Origin: Emmonsiellopsis sp. PD_33
Taxonomy: Eukaryota; Ascomycota; Eurotiomycetes; Onygenales; Ajellomycetaceae
Length of the DNA: 64,000 nt
Direction: 5' to 3'
Assembly (NCBI GenBank): GCA_032988165.1
Contig: JANTQF010000081.1
Coordinates: forward strand, 62,001-126,000
Shown piece after piece: positions 27,350 to 36,455 of the stretch. The stretch's first letter is position 1, and each line of letters opens with the position of its first letter. A program made the translations under genes and the position numbers. The notes beneath the pieces were generated by a model that was not told where the DNA came from, ran no database searches, and was given only the letters and a program-made list of their open reading frames with translations.

Positions 27350-27430
27350 GAGATTGCTTAGTTGGACACCTCCCTTACATAATGGAACATCCCCTCTAAC
27401 CTAATTAAGCCTTAGTGTGAACTAAGTGAG
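27350..27430 (+). repeat. Left terminal inverted repeat of the MULE
   Basis: It matches the complement of 29740-29818 with about ten differences, mostly transitions. One of them is TG here against CG at the right end. Confidence 0.82.
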
Positions 27431-27571
27431 ACTAGTATTCTTTTTAACTTCCACTTCAAACTCTTATTAAATCTCTCATTAATTGCTTGATCTCTCTATC
27501 TTTCTTCAACTATTCATCTCCCTTCCTCTACTACACCACATTTAATTACTCAAATTGCTCAAACTCACATC

Positions 27572-29530
27572 ATGGATCTCCTACCCCCCCTAAATGCCTC
27601 CTACAATAGTTTTGAAGAGGCTAAAAATGTGATTGACATATTTATAGTACCTCAGGGCTATACCACTATTATCTAATGCAGTGTGAAGAAGGAAGATACA
27701 ATTATTTACTACTATCTCTACTATGATTACTCATACCTATCTTGAAGTAAAGAAAATGCCCTATTTTAATAGAGATTATAGTTTCACCACCAGAACTGCC
27801 CATTTAACCTTATTGTACAGTTTTCCAAGCTATTTGAGGTCTGAAATCTCAATCTCTGCAATGATCAGTATAATTATCCCTCTACACACTGATTATTACA
27901 TCTAATACTTTATTAGCAGTGTTTTTATAAGGTTGAAGATCATATTCAGACTCAGCTTAATATAAGTGCTACACCCCATTAGATCCTTAACTTCCTGATT
28001 GATGTTTCTACTGGTGAATCCAATTTTGTATGGCAAGATATTAATAATCTCTCACATTAAATAAGAATTTAATATCTCAATGGTCACACACCTCTCTCAG
28101 CTCTACTAGAGAGACTCTCAGAAGGTAATAACTGAACCTTCAGTATTAACTATTATGAGAATTATACCCTCAAATCTTTATTCCTCTTATATAATACCTT
28201 GATTGCATTGCTACAGCACTATTCCTTAGTTATTTTCCTGGATACTACCTACAAAACCAACCATCTTAAGATGCTGCTACTTAATATTGTGGGGATAATT
28301 ACTTTGAATGAGATATTTTTCATTGGATTTTACTTTTTCTCTGGGTAAAAGCAGAGTGATTTTGCCTGAGTGATGAGGAAACTACAGTCACTATATTTTA
28401 ACATGCAAATTACCTACCCCCTAACTACCCTTATTGATGATAATGAGTAACTGTATGGTACCCTTACTAAGATTCTATCTTAAACTGCTATTCTATACTA
28501 CTTCTAGCATATACACATTAATATCTTTAAATGATGTCATTCCAAATTTCATTCTATAATACTTTATACTATAGATATACATACATGACTATCATCATTG
28601 GAATTACAGGGGTAAATTAACAATCTTTAATGGGATTTCCTTCAAGCATGGAACCATGTCATCCACTCTCACACTAAGGAGGATTTTAATGAATAATGAG
28701 CAGAATTTAAAGCTATAGATAAGAAGACTTATAGCTCTATTCTAATCTATATAAAAGACATCTAACTATTATAAAAAGAGTACTTTATTTATGCCTGAAT
28801 TAATAAGCATTTTCATCTTAATAAAAATACTACTTCTATTATTGAATTTACTTACTAGTTATTGAAAAATGACCTTAAGAGCAACCTCCATGATTTAAAC
28901 AGTGCAGTAACCCAGATAGAGAGGACTATTTTATAAGTTAATAAAGGTATAAAGCAACATATAGAGAAGATACAGTTAGTAGTTAGCCTAGAGCTTCTTA
29001 CTCTCCTATTTAGAGATGTTACTCATAAAATCTCACCTCTTGCACTTCACAGGGTGAAGAAGCTAGTTAATAGCAGTTTAATACATTTAATATGCTTTCT
29101 ATAATGCAGGTAGATTCTTTGAACCACTATAGGACTCTCTTATCTGCATGAAATTAATAACCTTTACTGGGGTAAGTAATATACACTTAAGATGTATGAT
29201 TTTTACTCATAATAATATCTTTATCTTTATACATCCCTCCTCATTGAGAATATATACCTCTAAATTTAAGAATCATTATCAGATAGTGTTCAAAATTCAG
29301 AGCAGCCTTATAATATCTCTAACTACCTTTTAAATTACCTTTTAGACTACTACCTACTGATAAATAATCATTAAGAACTATTCAGATTTGAACATCCTGA
29401 CCCAGTACTAAATGATGGTAAGATAGTATATATTCTCCTATAAGAGAAGTATAATGAGTGAGGTGAGTAAGGTGAGTATAATAAATAGTAGAGAGAGCTA
29501 AAGGAACAGTTTATATAAGCTATCAAGCTA
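27572..29530 (+). pseudogene. MULE transposase relic
   Basis: From ATG 27572 the frame reads MDLLPPLNASYNSFEEAKN, typical of the N-terminal FAR1-like DNA-binding region of fungal MULE transposases, then a stop. Later come VIFLDTTYKTNHLKMLLLN, which carries the first catalytic Asp of the MULE domain, and IVGIITLNEIFFIGFYFFSG. Near 29000 are ALHRVKKLVNSSLIHL, a C-terminal pattern also seen in such transposases, and LELLTLLFRDVTHKISPLA. Many TAA/TAG codons interrupt it. By analogy it belongs to the Hop-like fungal MULEs, though that subfamily is inferred. Confidence 0.75.
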
Positions 29531-29739
29531 GTTCTAAATAGGAAATAGAGTCTGATTTTTTTTTATTATATTTTTGAATGAATTAGTAAAAATCATTAAA
29601 TCTCTTACAGTGCAGGTGGGCACTTAGTGCTTGCTATGTTGACTATGTAGGCAGTTTTGATGTGGTAAGATTATATAAGCATGCCAAGTAGCACCTTTCC
29701 CCATTGAGCCTAGTTTGCCTCATAATAGGTTTAGTGTAA

Positions 29740-29818
29740 ACTTTAACCCACACTAAGGCTTAATTAGGTTAGAGGGGGTGTCCCATTATGTAGGGGAGGT
29801 GTCTAACTAAGCGATCTC
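29740..29818 (-). repeat. Right terminal inverted repeat of the MULE
   Basis: It is complementary to the left repeat. It retains a CpG (in GCGATCTC, 29811-29818) where the left repeat has TpG, and the 8-bp duplication TATTTATA follows. Confidence 0.82.
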
Positions 29819-29826
29819 TATTTATA

Positions 29827-31479
29827 CCTCATGGCCTAACTAAGCTAGCTATATAACTAAGTACCCTGGCTACTCCATGGCATGGAGTGTAGGCGCAGAG
29901 TGTAGGCACATAACACTAGTGCTACAAGTTTGGCTGAGTAGTTAAATTCTCAAGGTTCAGCTTTTTATCCATATTGCTCTCAGCTTCCTAGATGATGTGC
30001 TTGGGATAGCCAGGAGGACATCTTCACCAACTGCTCCCTGGCAAAGGGTGACAGGGCTAAGACATTGCACATTGCCCCTTCGGAAGCTAGCAGTCTCCCG
30101 GAGAAGAAATGGAGTTAGAAATACTATCTCCGCTTCTTGGATGTTGGCTGGAGATGGCTTCCCGGCGAATTGTACTGCCGGGTTCCGGAGAGGATGTGCG
30201 CACGTCGCTGGGACCCGAAGCCGACTCTTCCAAGCTAGTTAACTACATAAATATGCAGCAGAGTGGTCTAGACTCCGATCACCGCTTCTTTGGCTTAACT
30301 AATTGGACATTGAAGGCCAGTTTGCTTTCCTTCGCCTGCTCGCCTCCTCGACAAGGGCCAGTTTGTCAGATGTGATGGACCCGTATAGAGTATCATCCAT
30401 TATCATTATCAGGGCCGCGGGTTTTCTTCACATTTGCATTGTCTATGTTGTTTTCCTCTCCGGTTTACACATTCAACGCTGTTGTACTAATTCTGCTACA
30501 AATTCCCATGTTTGCCAGACGTTCAGACTGTCTAGCCAGCAGTTGTCTTGATCATCTCTCGGTATCATGCCGTGGGTGGAATTTCCATCAAGAACTAGCA
30601 TCACTTCGTGCTAGTCGGGGCCCTGTATTCTTTATCTTGGGTTACAATTTAACAACGTCGATTTGTTACATTGAGGCGCCGTTTCGATTCTGGTATAGTT
30701 TTAAGTTCATGCTTTTATGTCATTCTAGCCGCATATGTTTTACCTCTTCTTCCTACCGTATCGACATTGGCCTGTTGCGATATGGCACACCCCATTGCAT
30801 GTCATCGTCAACTTAAGCTACGGTGGAGGCATCTGCATTCCATCCGGTATCCGCGTGGCGAGCCGCTGTTCCGCTATCGCTACACCTTCAACGAGATTTC
30901 GGAAAACAGTTAGCCCGCCCTTTACTACATACCACTATCACCTAGAGGAAGCAACTTCCCCTTAATAGTGTATGTGTTGTCATGGCCGGATGCGTCTTTG
31001 AAACCAAATCAACGAGATTTCTTAGAGTTCCCCACTTCTGTAGTTTTCCGTCTTATATTGTGATTTTTTGACTCCGCCAGATACCCGCGCGCATGTTCGG
31101 GTAGCCGTCTTGGTATTGTTCCTATTGTTCAGCAACAAACCCGAACTGGGAATCCAACGCGTCTCACGGTTATTTTGTGCTGCTCCCCCAAAATAAGCGA
31201 AGCCTCATGTCTTTTCTTTCTGGCTATATACCAGTATGCGAATACCGGGAGGATAATTGCCTGAGAAATCAAGTTTTAACTCCACTCAACCTCCCCGGGA
31301 GTCTAAAACCTGGCAAAGATTGAGCAAACAGACGGGAAGCACGGAAGTAAAAAAACGGGCAATCAATGACAACTCGGCAGCCGACTTCTTCAGCACTTCG
31401 GACTTTGTGCATTCTGTTTCTAACACGTATATTAGAATGGGGATAGTTAGAACATGGACTTTAGAATGGGAAGGTCGAC
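29827..31479. other. Gene-free upstream region of the island
   Basis: Composition returns to normal with frequent CpG. Several overlapping open frames of 60-125 codons occur (for example 30439-30816, plus), but none has a motif, a plausible start context or consistent splice sites. I treat the stretch as intergenic DNA upstream of the small secreted protein gene. Confidence 0.55.
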
Positions 31480-31487
31480 TATAAAAG
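31480..31487 (+). promoter_or_regulatory. TATA box of the small secreted protein gene
   Basis: TATAAAAG lies about 90 bp upstream of the predicted leader intron and 191 bp upstream of the ATG. Confidence 0.55.
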
Positions 31488-31571
31488 TGGCCAAAGACAC
31501 CATGGCCAACAATTCGGATAACAGCTAAGTTGCACCCGATCTTTGTTCTCCTATCCCGACGTTGACCTTGC

Positions 31572-31627
31572 GTGAGTCCAACCTATTGCAAACCTATCCC
31601 CACTCAATGTCATATCTGACATGTGCA
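31572..31627 (+). other. Probable intron in the 5' leader
   Basis: The donor GTGAGT (31572), a branch-like CTGAC (31616-31620) and the acceptor TGTGCAG (ending 31627) define a 56-nt intron between the TATA box and the ATG. It is predicted from sequence only. Confidence 0.5.
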
Positions 31628-31670
31628 GAACAGTCACCCGCGGCCGCCTTTTTGGATCGAGATCAACATA

Positions 31671-31874
31671 ATGAGACCTTTCTGGTTTATTGCTGCGCTC
31701 CTGATCAGCAGCACCACCGCCGTGGCCATTCCAGCTAGATGGACCCGCCATCCTAATAGTGGCCCCGTCTCCCGTAACAGCGTGTGTGTACAAAAGGAGT
31801 GCAACTCAGACCAAGACTGCCAGTCGGGTTGCCTGTGTGATTTATCCGCCCGAAAATGCCAATCTGGTCCATGA
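31671..31874 (+). CDS. Small secreted six-cysteine protein with knottin spacing
   Basis: The 67-residue protein begins MRPFWFIAALLISSTTAVA, a clear signal peptide with probable cleavage after Ala19. A short basic linker of about 19 residues follows, then a compact domain with Cys at 39, 44, 50, 54, 56 and 63. The spacing C-x4-C-x5-C-x3-C-x1-C-x6-C is that of inhibitor cystine knots. It comes close to squash-type protease inhibitors (C-x6-C-x5-C-x3-C-x1-C-x5-C), including the SDQDCQSGCLC segment. The ATG at 31671 was chosen because it starts the signal peptide; the frame extends upstream only from a GTG. The gene sits in a 4-kb island between two decayed transposon blocks, a setting common for secreted effector-type genes. 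The target is unknown; protease inhibition or antimicrobial activity are possibilities, not shown. Confidence 0.72.
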   Translation: MRPFWFIAALLISSTTAVAIPARWTRHPNSGPVSRNSVCVQKECNSDQDCQSGCLCDLSARKCQSGP

Positions 31875-32541
31875 CAGCCATTACTTCGAAGAATTGTATG
31901 TTCTAGTTTGCTCCAAGGGTTGTCATGGTTGAAACTAATAATTTCTTTCAAGTGGAACTTGATACCCCTCGCATTTTATCCAACAGCCGCATTACGAACG
32001 ATATGGAATGAGAGCCTGACGACGTTACGACGAAGCAATCTATTTTGATATTACGAGCATTTATGATAATGATTTACGATAAGGGAACAGACTGGATAGA
32101 CAAAATATAGAACTTCAAAAGATATGAAAGGAAGATGTATTTACAACGTAGACTCATCTAGATGATAATATATATCTAGTTCAATTTTTAAACCACAGCC
32201 GATGATGATCGACTAGAAAGGAACCCCTAGATTACTACAAATAAATCAAGTAAAATTGCAAAAAAAAAAAAAGAAAGAAAGGTAGGGTAGTATGAAACAA
32301 ATACCAAATGGAAGGCGACACAGAAATAAACAAGTTGGGAATACAAGGCCAATATCGCAGGCAAATAAAAGATGCGCTGGCTGTTCATCAATCATGTTAA
32401 CCATTTGTAATATTGTCATGGTTCTCATGGTAGCGTTAAGAGCCTGCAGTGGAAATGACTAGATATTAGTGACCATTTCATACACGAGTTAGGGCTTTAA
32501 ACTTCACGGAGAGCGACCTTTCAAGCATATTTCTATCCAGT
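31875..32541. other. Intergenic region between convergent genes
   Basis: The small secreted protein gene and the membrane protein gene converge here. An A-rich run at 32260-32280 and AT-rich stretches fit two 3' untranslated regions. No other gene is visible. Confidence 0.55.
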
Positions 32542-33279
32542 TTAACTACCATCTAGATAGACTTTCGCGGGCCTTTCTATAGACCGGCGATAATGGCGAC
32601 TCCTTGATACAGGCCTATCTCTATAGTGGTATGACGAGACAGATCCTCGTCTGACGGGACGTTCGTATTTAGTCGAACGGTACCGATAGGTATTAGAATC
32701 GCGGGTTTGACCGATGGCGGTCCGAATCATCCACCATAGAAGAAACGAACCCAAAATAGACCCAATGACTATGCCGGCAATTGCCCCGCCTGAAAGGCAT
32801 TCGCACGAGTCGGTGGTTGGTGGCCCGTTTTGGCGGGATTTTAAAATGGCAGTTGCCGCGACAGGAAGTTTCTGAAGACGATGTATGAGTATTCCATTCC
32901 TAGGCTCAACTGAAAAACGATGAGACTGAAGCAGGGAGGAGGATAGGATAGAGTTATGAAGGTTCGGGAGTAGGCGGATCGTACCATGGTTATGTTCGCC
33001 CTCAATGTACTCTGTGTATAAATAGAGGATTCCTCGGACTTATACGGGAGGAACAGACCCTGTGAGTCGCAAAATATTTGAATTGGGCCAAGCCCACCGA
33101 TACAAATTTCGAGTTATCCTTTCGTGGTGGAAACGGTGAATTTCGGTCGGGATAGCAACTCATCCATTCATTGAGCAGATCTTATTTACCGTCGAACATT
33201 TCAGATTAAATTCGACAGGTGATACCAATGGATTTATCAAGGAATGGCAGAAGATTTGTACCTTGCACGCCAGAGACAT
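32542..33279 (-). CDS. Single-pass membrane protein with basic Arg/Tyr-rich tail, function unknown
   Basis: I predict three exons: 33190-33279, 32985-33059 and 32542-32925. The introns (33060-33189 and 32926-32984) have GTAAAT...CACAG and GTACGA...TTCAG borders. All junctions are phase 0 and the join is open for 182 codons. The N-terminal 95 residues carry three cysteines (5, 11 and 28), then a Cys pair SCEC (96 and 98). A Gly-rich transmembrane helix follows at about 102-122 (GGAIAGIVIGSILG, then SFLLWWMI). The last 60 residues are basic and rich in Arg, Ser and Tyr, ending RPAKVYLDGS. The layout suggests an N-out plasma-membrane protein of a fungal family I know only as hypothetical. No classical signal peptide is evident, so the first exon could be wrong. 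A TATAAAT lies about 40 bp upstream of the ATG (33320-33326). Confidence 0.55.
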
Positions 33280-33779
33280 CTCGTCATCGGCGGCGTGAGG
33301 TGGGGATTAGAATCCCTGATTTATAGACATTTGACGTCAGAGGATGGGCGTTATTTACGCGGCCGCGGACAGGGTTCCAGAACAGCGGTTCTTTTAGGGT
33401 CTGCAGTAAAATAGTATCGTCGTTTTTCAGCTGTTGGTCTGATTTTCCAAAGGTTGGAATGCGGAGTAGATGTTGCCATGACGTCAACAACGAATCGTTA
33501 GGGCGGCGTTTGATTGGCTGCAAGAGCGGCATCATCCTAGCCAGCTTTTCTGCTGCACATTTGCTCGGGCAGTTGGGTTATCCATCCTCCCATGAGTGTC
33601 GGGGATTATAATCCTGTTTTCAACCAAGGATATAATGAGGGATTGACCTCACACCAATCCCCACACAATATCAATCAGGCCATTCCGGGCTGGCCTGACA
33701 GTCCAGTTGGCCCACCTGTTAAAAATATATCCCAGGCAGTTTCAGCACTACTGAGAAGATTCCATACCAGATTTTCATG
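33280..33779. other. Promoter side of the membrane protein gene up to the second AT block
   Basis: Ordinary composition continues to about 33780, where CpG disappears. Open frames of 83 codons (minus, 33284-33535) and 62 codons (plus, 33592-33780) lack recognisable features and I do not call them genes. Confidence 0.5.
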
Positions 33780-33929
33780 AGATTGTTCCACTGTGGATCC
33801 ACTGTGTAAACACCATTGCTCTAATAGAGCACTCCAAAATTAACATCCATAATGATATTATCACTATTTTCAGAGCATGTAAACCAAAGAACTATATAAA
33901 TATATTGTAATGTTATAACTACATTTCAT

Positions 33930-34225
33930 AAAGCACTCCAACTACACTTCATGAAGCACTCTAACTACACTTTATGAAGCACTCCAACTACACTCCATAT
34001 AATATAATATTTCTACAATGCTCCATGTAATGCTCCATCCATATTTATATATATATAATGCCCTAACTACTACCATGCTCCATATAACACTCTATCAATA
34101 TTTATATATATATAACACTCCAACTATGATAACACTCTAACTGTAATAATACTCTAACTATAATAACACTCTAACTGTAATAGCACTTCAACTACAATAG
34201 CACTCTAACTACATTACATTTAATA
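33930..34225. repeat. Degenerate array of ACTCCAACTACA/ACACTCTAACTGTAATA units
   Basis: Imperfect repeats of about 17-25 bp built on CACTCTAACTA or CACTCCAACTA recur more than ten times at the left part of the second AT-rich block. Confidence 0.75.
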
Positions 34226-34785
34226 TCCCCATGTAAACACAGCAATGACTATTATGGAACCATCATATAATCACTGTAGTAGCACAGTTAGAGGATCAGA
34301 GTATGATTTAGATATAATAAAATCATCATATAAATACTATGATAATACAGTCAGAGCATCAGAGCATGATTTAAACATGATTATAATATAATTAGAGTAT
34401 GATTAGATTACTGTTTGACTATAGTCTAGTTATAAAGTAATCCCTAGTCTAAATATACATTCTTTTAGAGGTATCCATTATTAATTTCACATCTAGTAGT
34501 ATATCCATCAAATTGATTCATAGCTACCATCATTGCTGCTATTAACAGGGTAAAGCTGCTACAAGCAAAGAAAAATCAGCTCTGATAATTAATTCAGAGG
34601 GTGAGGATTAAGGTGATGTTGCCATTCAGAAGTTCAAGAATCAAAATGATGTTTACTTGGGTAATAATCTCACATCTAATAGTATCAGAAGAGTAAAGAA
34701 CCTTGGAAAGGAAACATCAGCTCTGATAAGTATAGTATATAAGAAGATACTCATCAAAAATAAGTATTTTCTTTCCCACTCTACT

Positions 34786-34950
34786 GGAGAAATGAATCTG
34801 ATTGCAGCTCTATACTTCTTAGATTCATAATTGAATAATATCTTAGTAATAATAGTAATTCAGGTGTGTGCTTGCATCACTGTTATTATTAAGATATCAT
34901 TTAATTATAGACTCAAGAAGTATAGAGCAGCAATCAGGTTTATTTCTTCA
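34786..34950. repeat. Foldback (inverted repeat) with arms of about 75-80 bp
   Basis: The left arm contains AATCTGATTGCAGCTCTATA and the right arm contains its near complement (TATAGAGCAGCAATCAGGTT). The centre is near 34868. Arms match over most of their length with transitions. A second, half-length direct copy of the left arm lies at about 35440-35530, so the unit is dispersed, like a MITE. Confidence 0.7.
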
Positions 34951-35673
34951 GTAGCTCTCAGATTTCTCAGTGGTGAAATATATCTCTTTTATATACTAAT
35001 AAATCTCCATGGCACACTTCCTGTTGATTAGGCATTCAAGTGAATTCCCACTATACCAGACAAATGCACCTAATTGCCTCTTTATACATTGAAATGTCAG
35101 CTCTAACAATCATGATATAGGGAGAGATACTTACCAAAATGAATTAGAATACTACAGACATTGTTCTCCACATCCCTCAATTTAAATACAGTTGAAGTTG
35201 AGTATGAAGTTAAGCCAGATCATTTGCAGTGAACTCAATTATCTTTCCTAGAATGCTATAGATACTATCTTATTTCATTAGTTCTTTAATGGATAATACT
35301 GTAATATCTTTCACATCAGGATATACTATCTTTACTCTTATAATAATAATTATAATATTAGAATCATCCTGATATTATCCTTCATCACAGTGGGTCTGAA
35401 TCTCATCAAAAATAAGTTTAAGTTCCTTTTCTTACTCTATAGGAGAAATGAACTTGATTGCTACTCTATACTTTTAGAGTCTATAATTGAATGAGATCTC
35501 AGTAATGATAGTAATACAGGCATGCATGCTATTAGTCAGGATAAGGCATTCTTTATCAAGAACTACATTTATTAATGACAATTTACTAGCCCCCATACTT
35601 TTAATAACACTAATTATAACTGATGTAGCTTTTGACTTCATCTTCAGGTTCTCTACATCTCTCAACCACTGAT

Positions 35674-35815
35674 TTTGATGATGGGTAGCAGCCCAGATTG
35701 ATGATGAGTAGCAGCTCAGATTGATGATAGATAGTAGCTCAGATTGATAATAAGTAGTAGCTCAGGTTAATAATAAGTAGTAGCCCAGGTTGATGATGGG
35801 TAGCAGCCCAGGTTG
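35674..35815. repeat. 23-bp tandem repeat, six copies
   Basis: The unit is GATTGATGATGAGTAGCAG plus CTCA, with variants GTAGTAGCCCAG and AATAATAAGTAG. Confidence 0.88.
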
Positions 35816-35964
35816 TAGTAAGCCTGTACAGGCATTTATTTTTAGTGGATGTAATAACTTACAAGTAGTCTGCTGAAAGAGAAAGAAAATAGATTGATGA
35901 TATTAGCATAGATACAGAATAGATATAGATAGAGAAAAGGAGATTAGATAGAAAATACTCTTAA

Positions 35965-36150
35965 CAATTTTGAATGTAATATGAGTAAATGGGAAACATC
36001 AGCTCCAACAGTCATTATATAGAGAGGAATATCCTTGATGATTTAAATGCAATGTGGGTGAATGGGAAATATCAGCTCTGACAGTCATTATATAGAGAGA
36101 ATACTCTTGATGATTGGGATGCAATGCAGGTAAATAGAAAATATTAACTT
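35965..36150. repeat. Tandem repeat of about 73 bp, two and a half copies
   Basis: Copies share AATGGGAAA, ATCAGCTC, CAGTCATTATATAGAGAG and CTTGATGAT in order. The third copy is truncated after about 40 bp. Confidence 0.8.
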
Positions 36151-36325
36151 ACCTAGTAATGAAATATACCTCTTTTATATACTAATATACCTTTATGATG
36201 CACTTTCATTTCTTAGGTATTTAGTCTCATCTCATAAAACTGAGTATATTAGCTCACACTCACTATTATAGAGACATCTTTCAGAAATTGAACCTAACAT
36301 AAGCCTCTCCATTGAGCCTATAAAC

Positions 36326-36455
36326 ATCACTTGGTAGATTAACATTACAGCACATATCAGTCATCTTCAGGATATTTACTGGGTCAAGCACTAGATCACT
36401 TGGTAAATTAATGTTATAATACATATCAGTGATCTTCAGAATATTTACAGGGTCA
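36326..36455. repeat. Tandem duplication of about 65 bp
   Basis: Two adjacent copies contain ATCACTTGGTA, CACATATCAGT or ACATATCAGT, ATCTTCAG, ATATTTAC and GGGTCAAG in the same order. Confidence 0.85.

Larger units (their letters stand above)
27350..29818 (+). mobile_element. Mutator-like element (MULE), decayed
   Basis: The element is 2,469 bp and has terminal inverted repeats of about 75 bp. The left end reads GAGATTGCTTAGTTGGACAC and the right end, reverse-complemented, GAGATCGCTTAGTTAGACAC. Both continue with matching CCTCTAACCTAATTAAGCC segments. A perfect 8-bp duplication, TATTTATA, flanks it at 27342-27349 and 29819-29826. It encloses a MULE-type transposase relic on the plus strand. 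The right end coincides with the change from CpG-free AT-rich DNA to ordinary DNA. Confidence 0.85.

Noticed and set aside
29997..31484. A cluster of overlapping 75-125-codon frames in the island
   Set aside because: They overlap in different frames, lack motifs and have no consistent splice structure; chance frames in normal-GC DNA.
31551..31951. Minus-strand frames over the knottin gene (80 and 105 codons)
   Set aside because: They are antisense to a gene with a signal peptide and ordered cysteines and have no features of their own.
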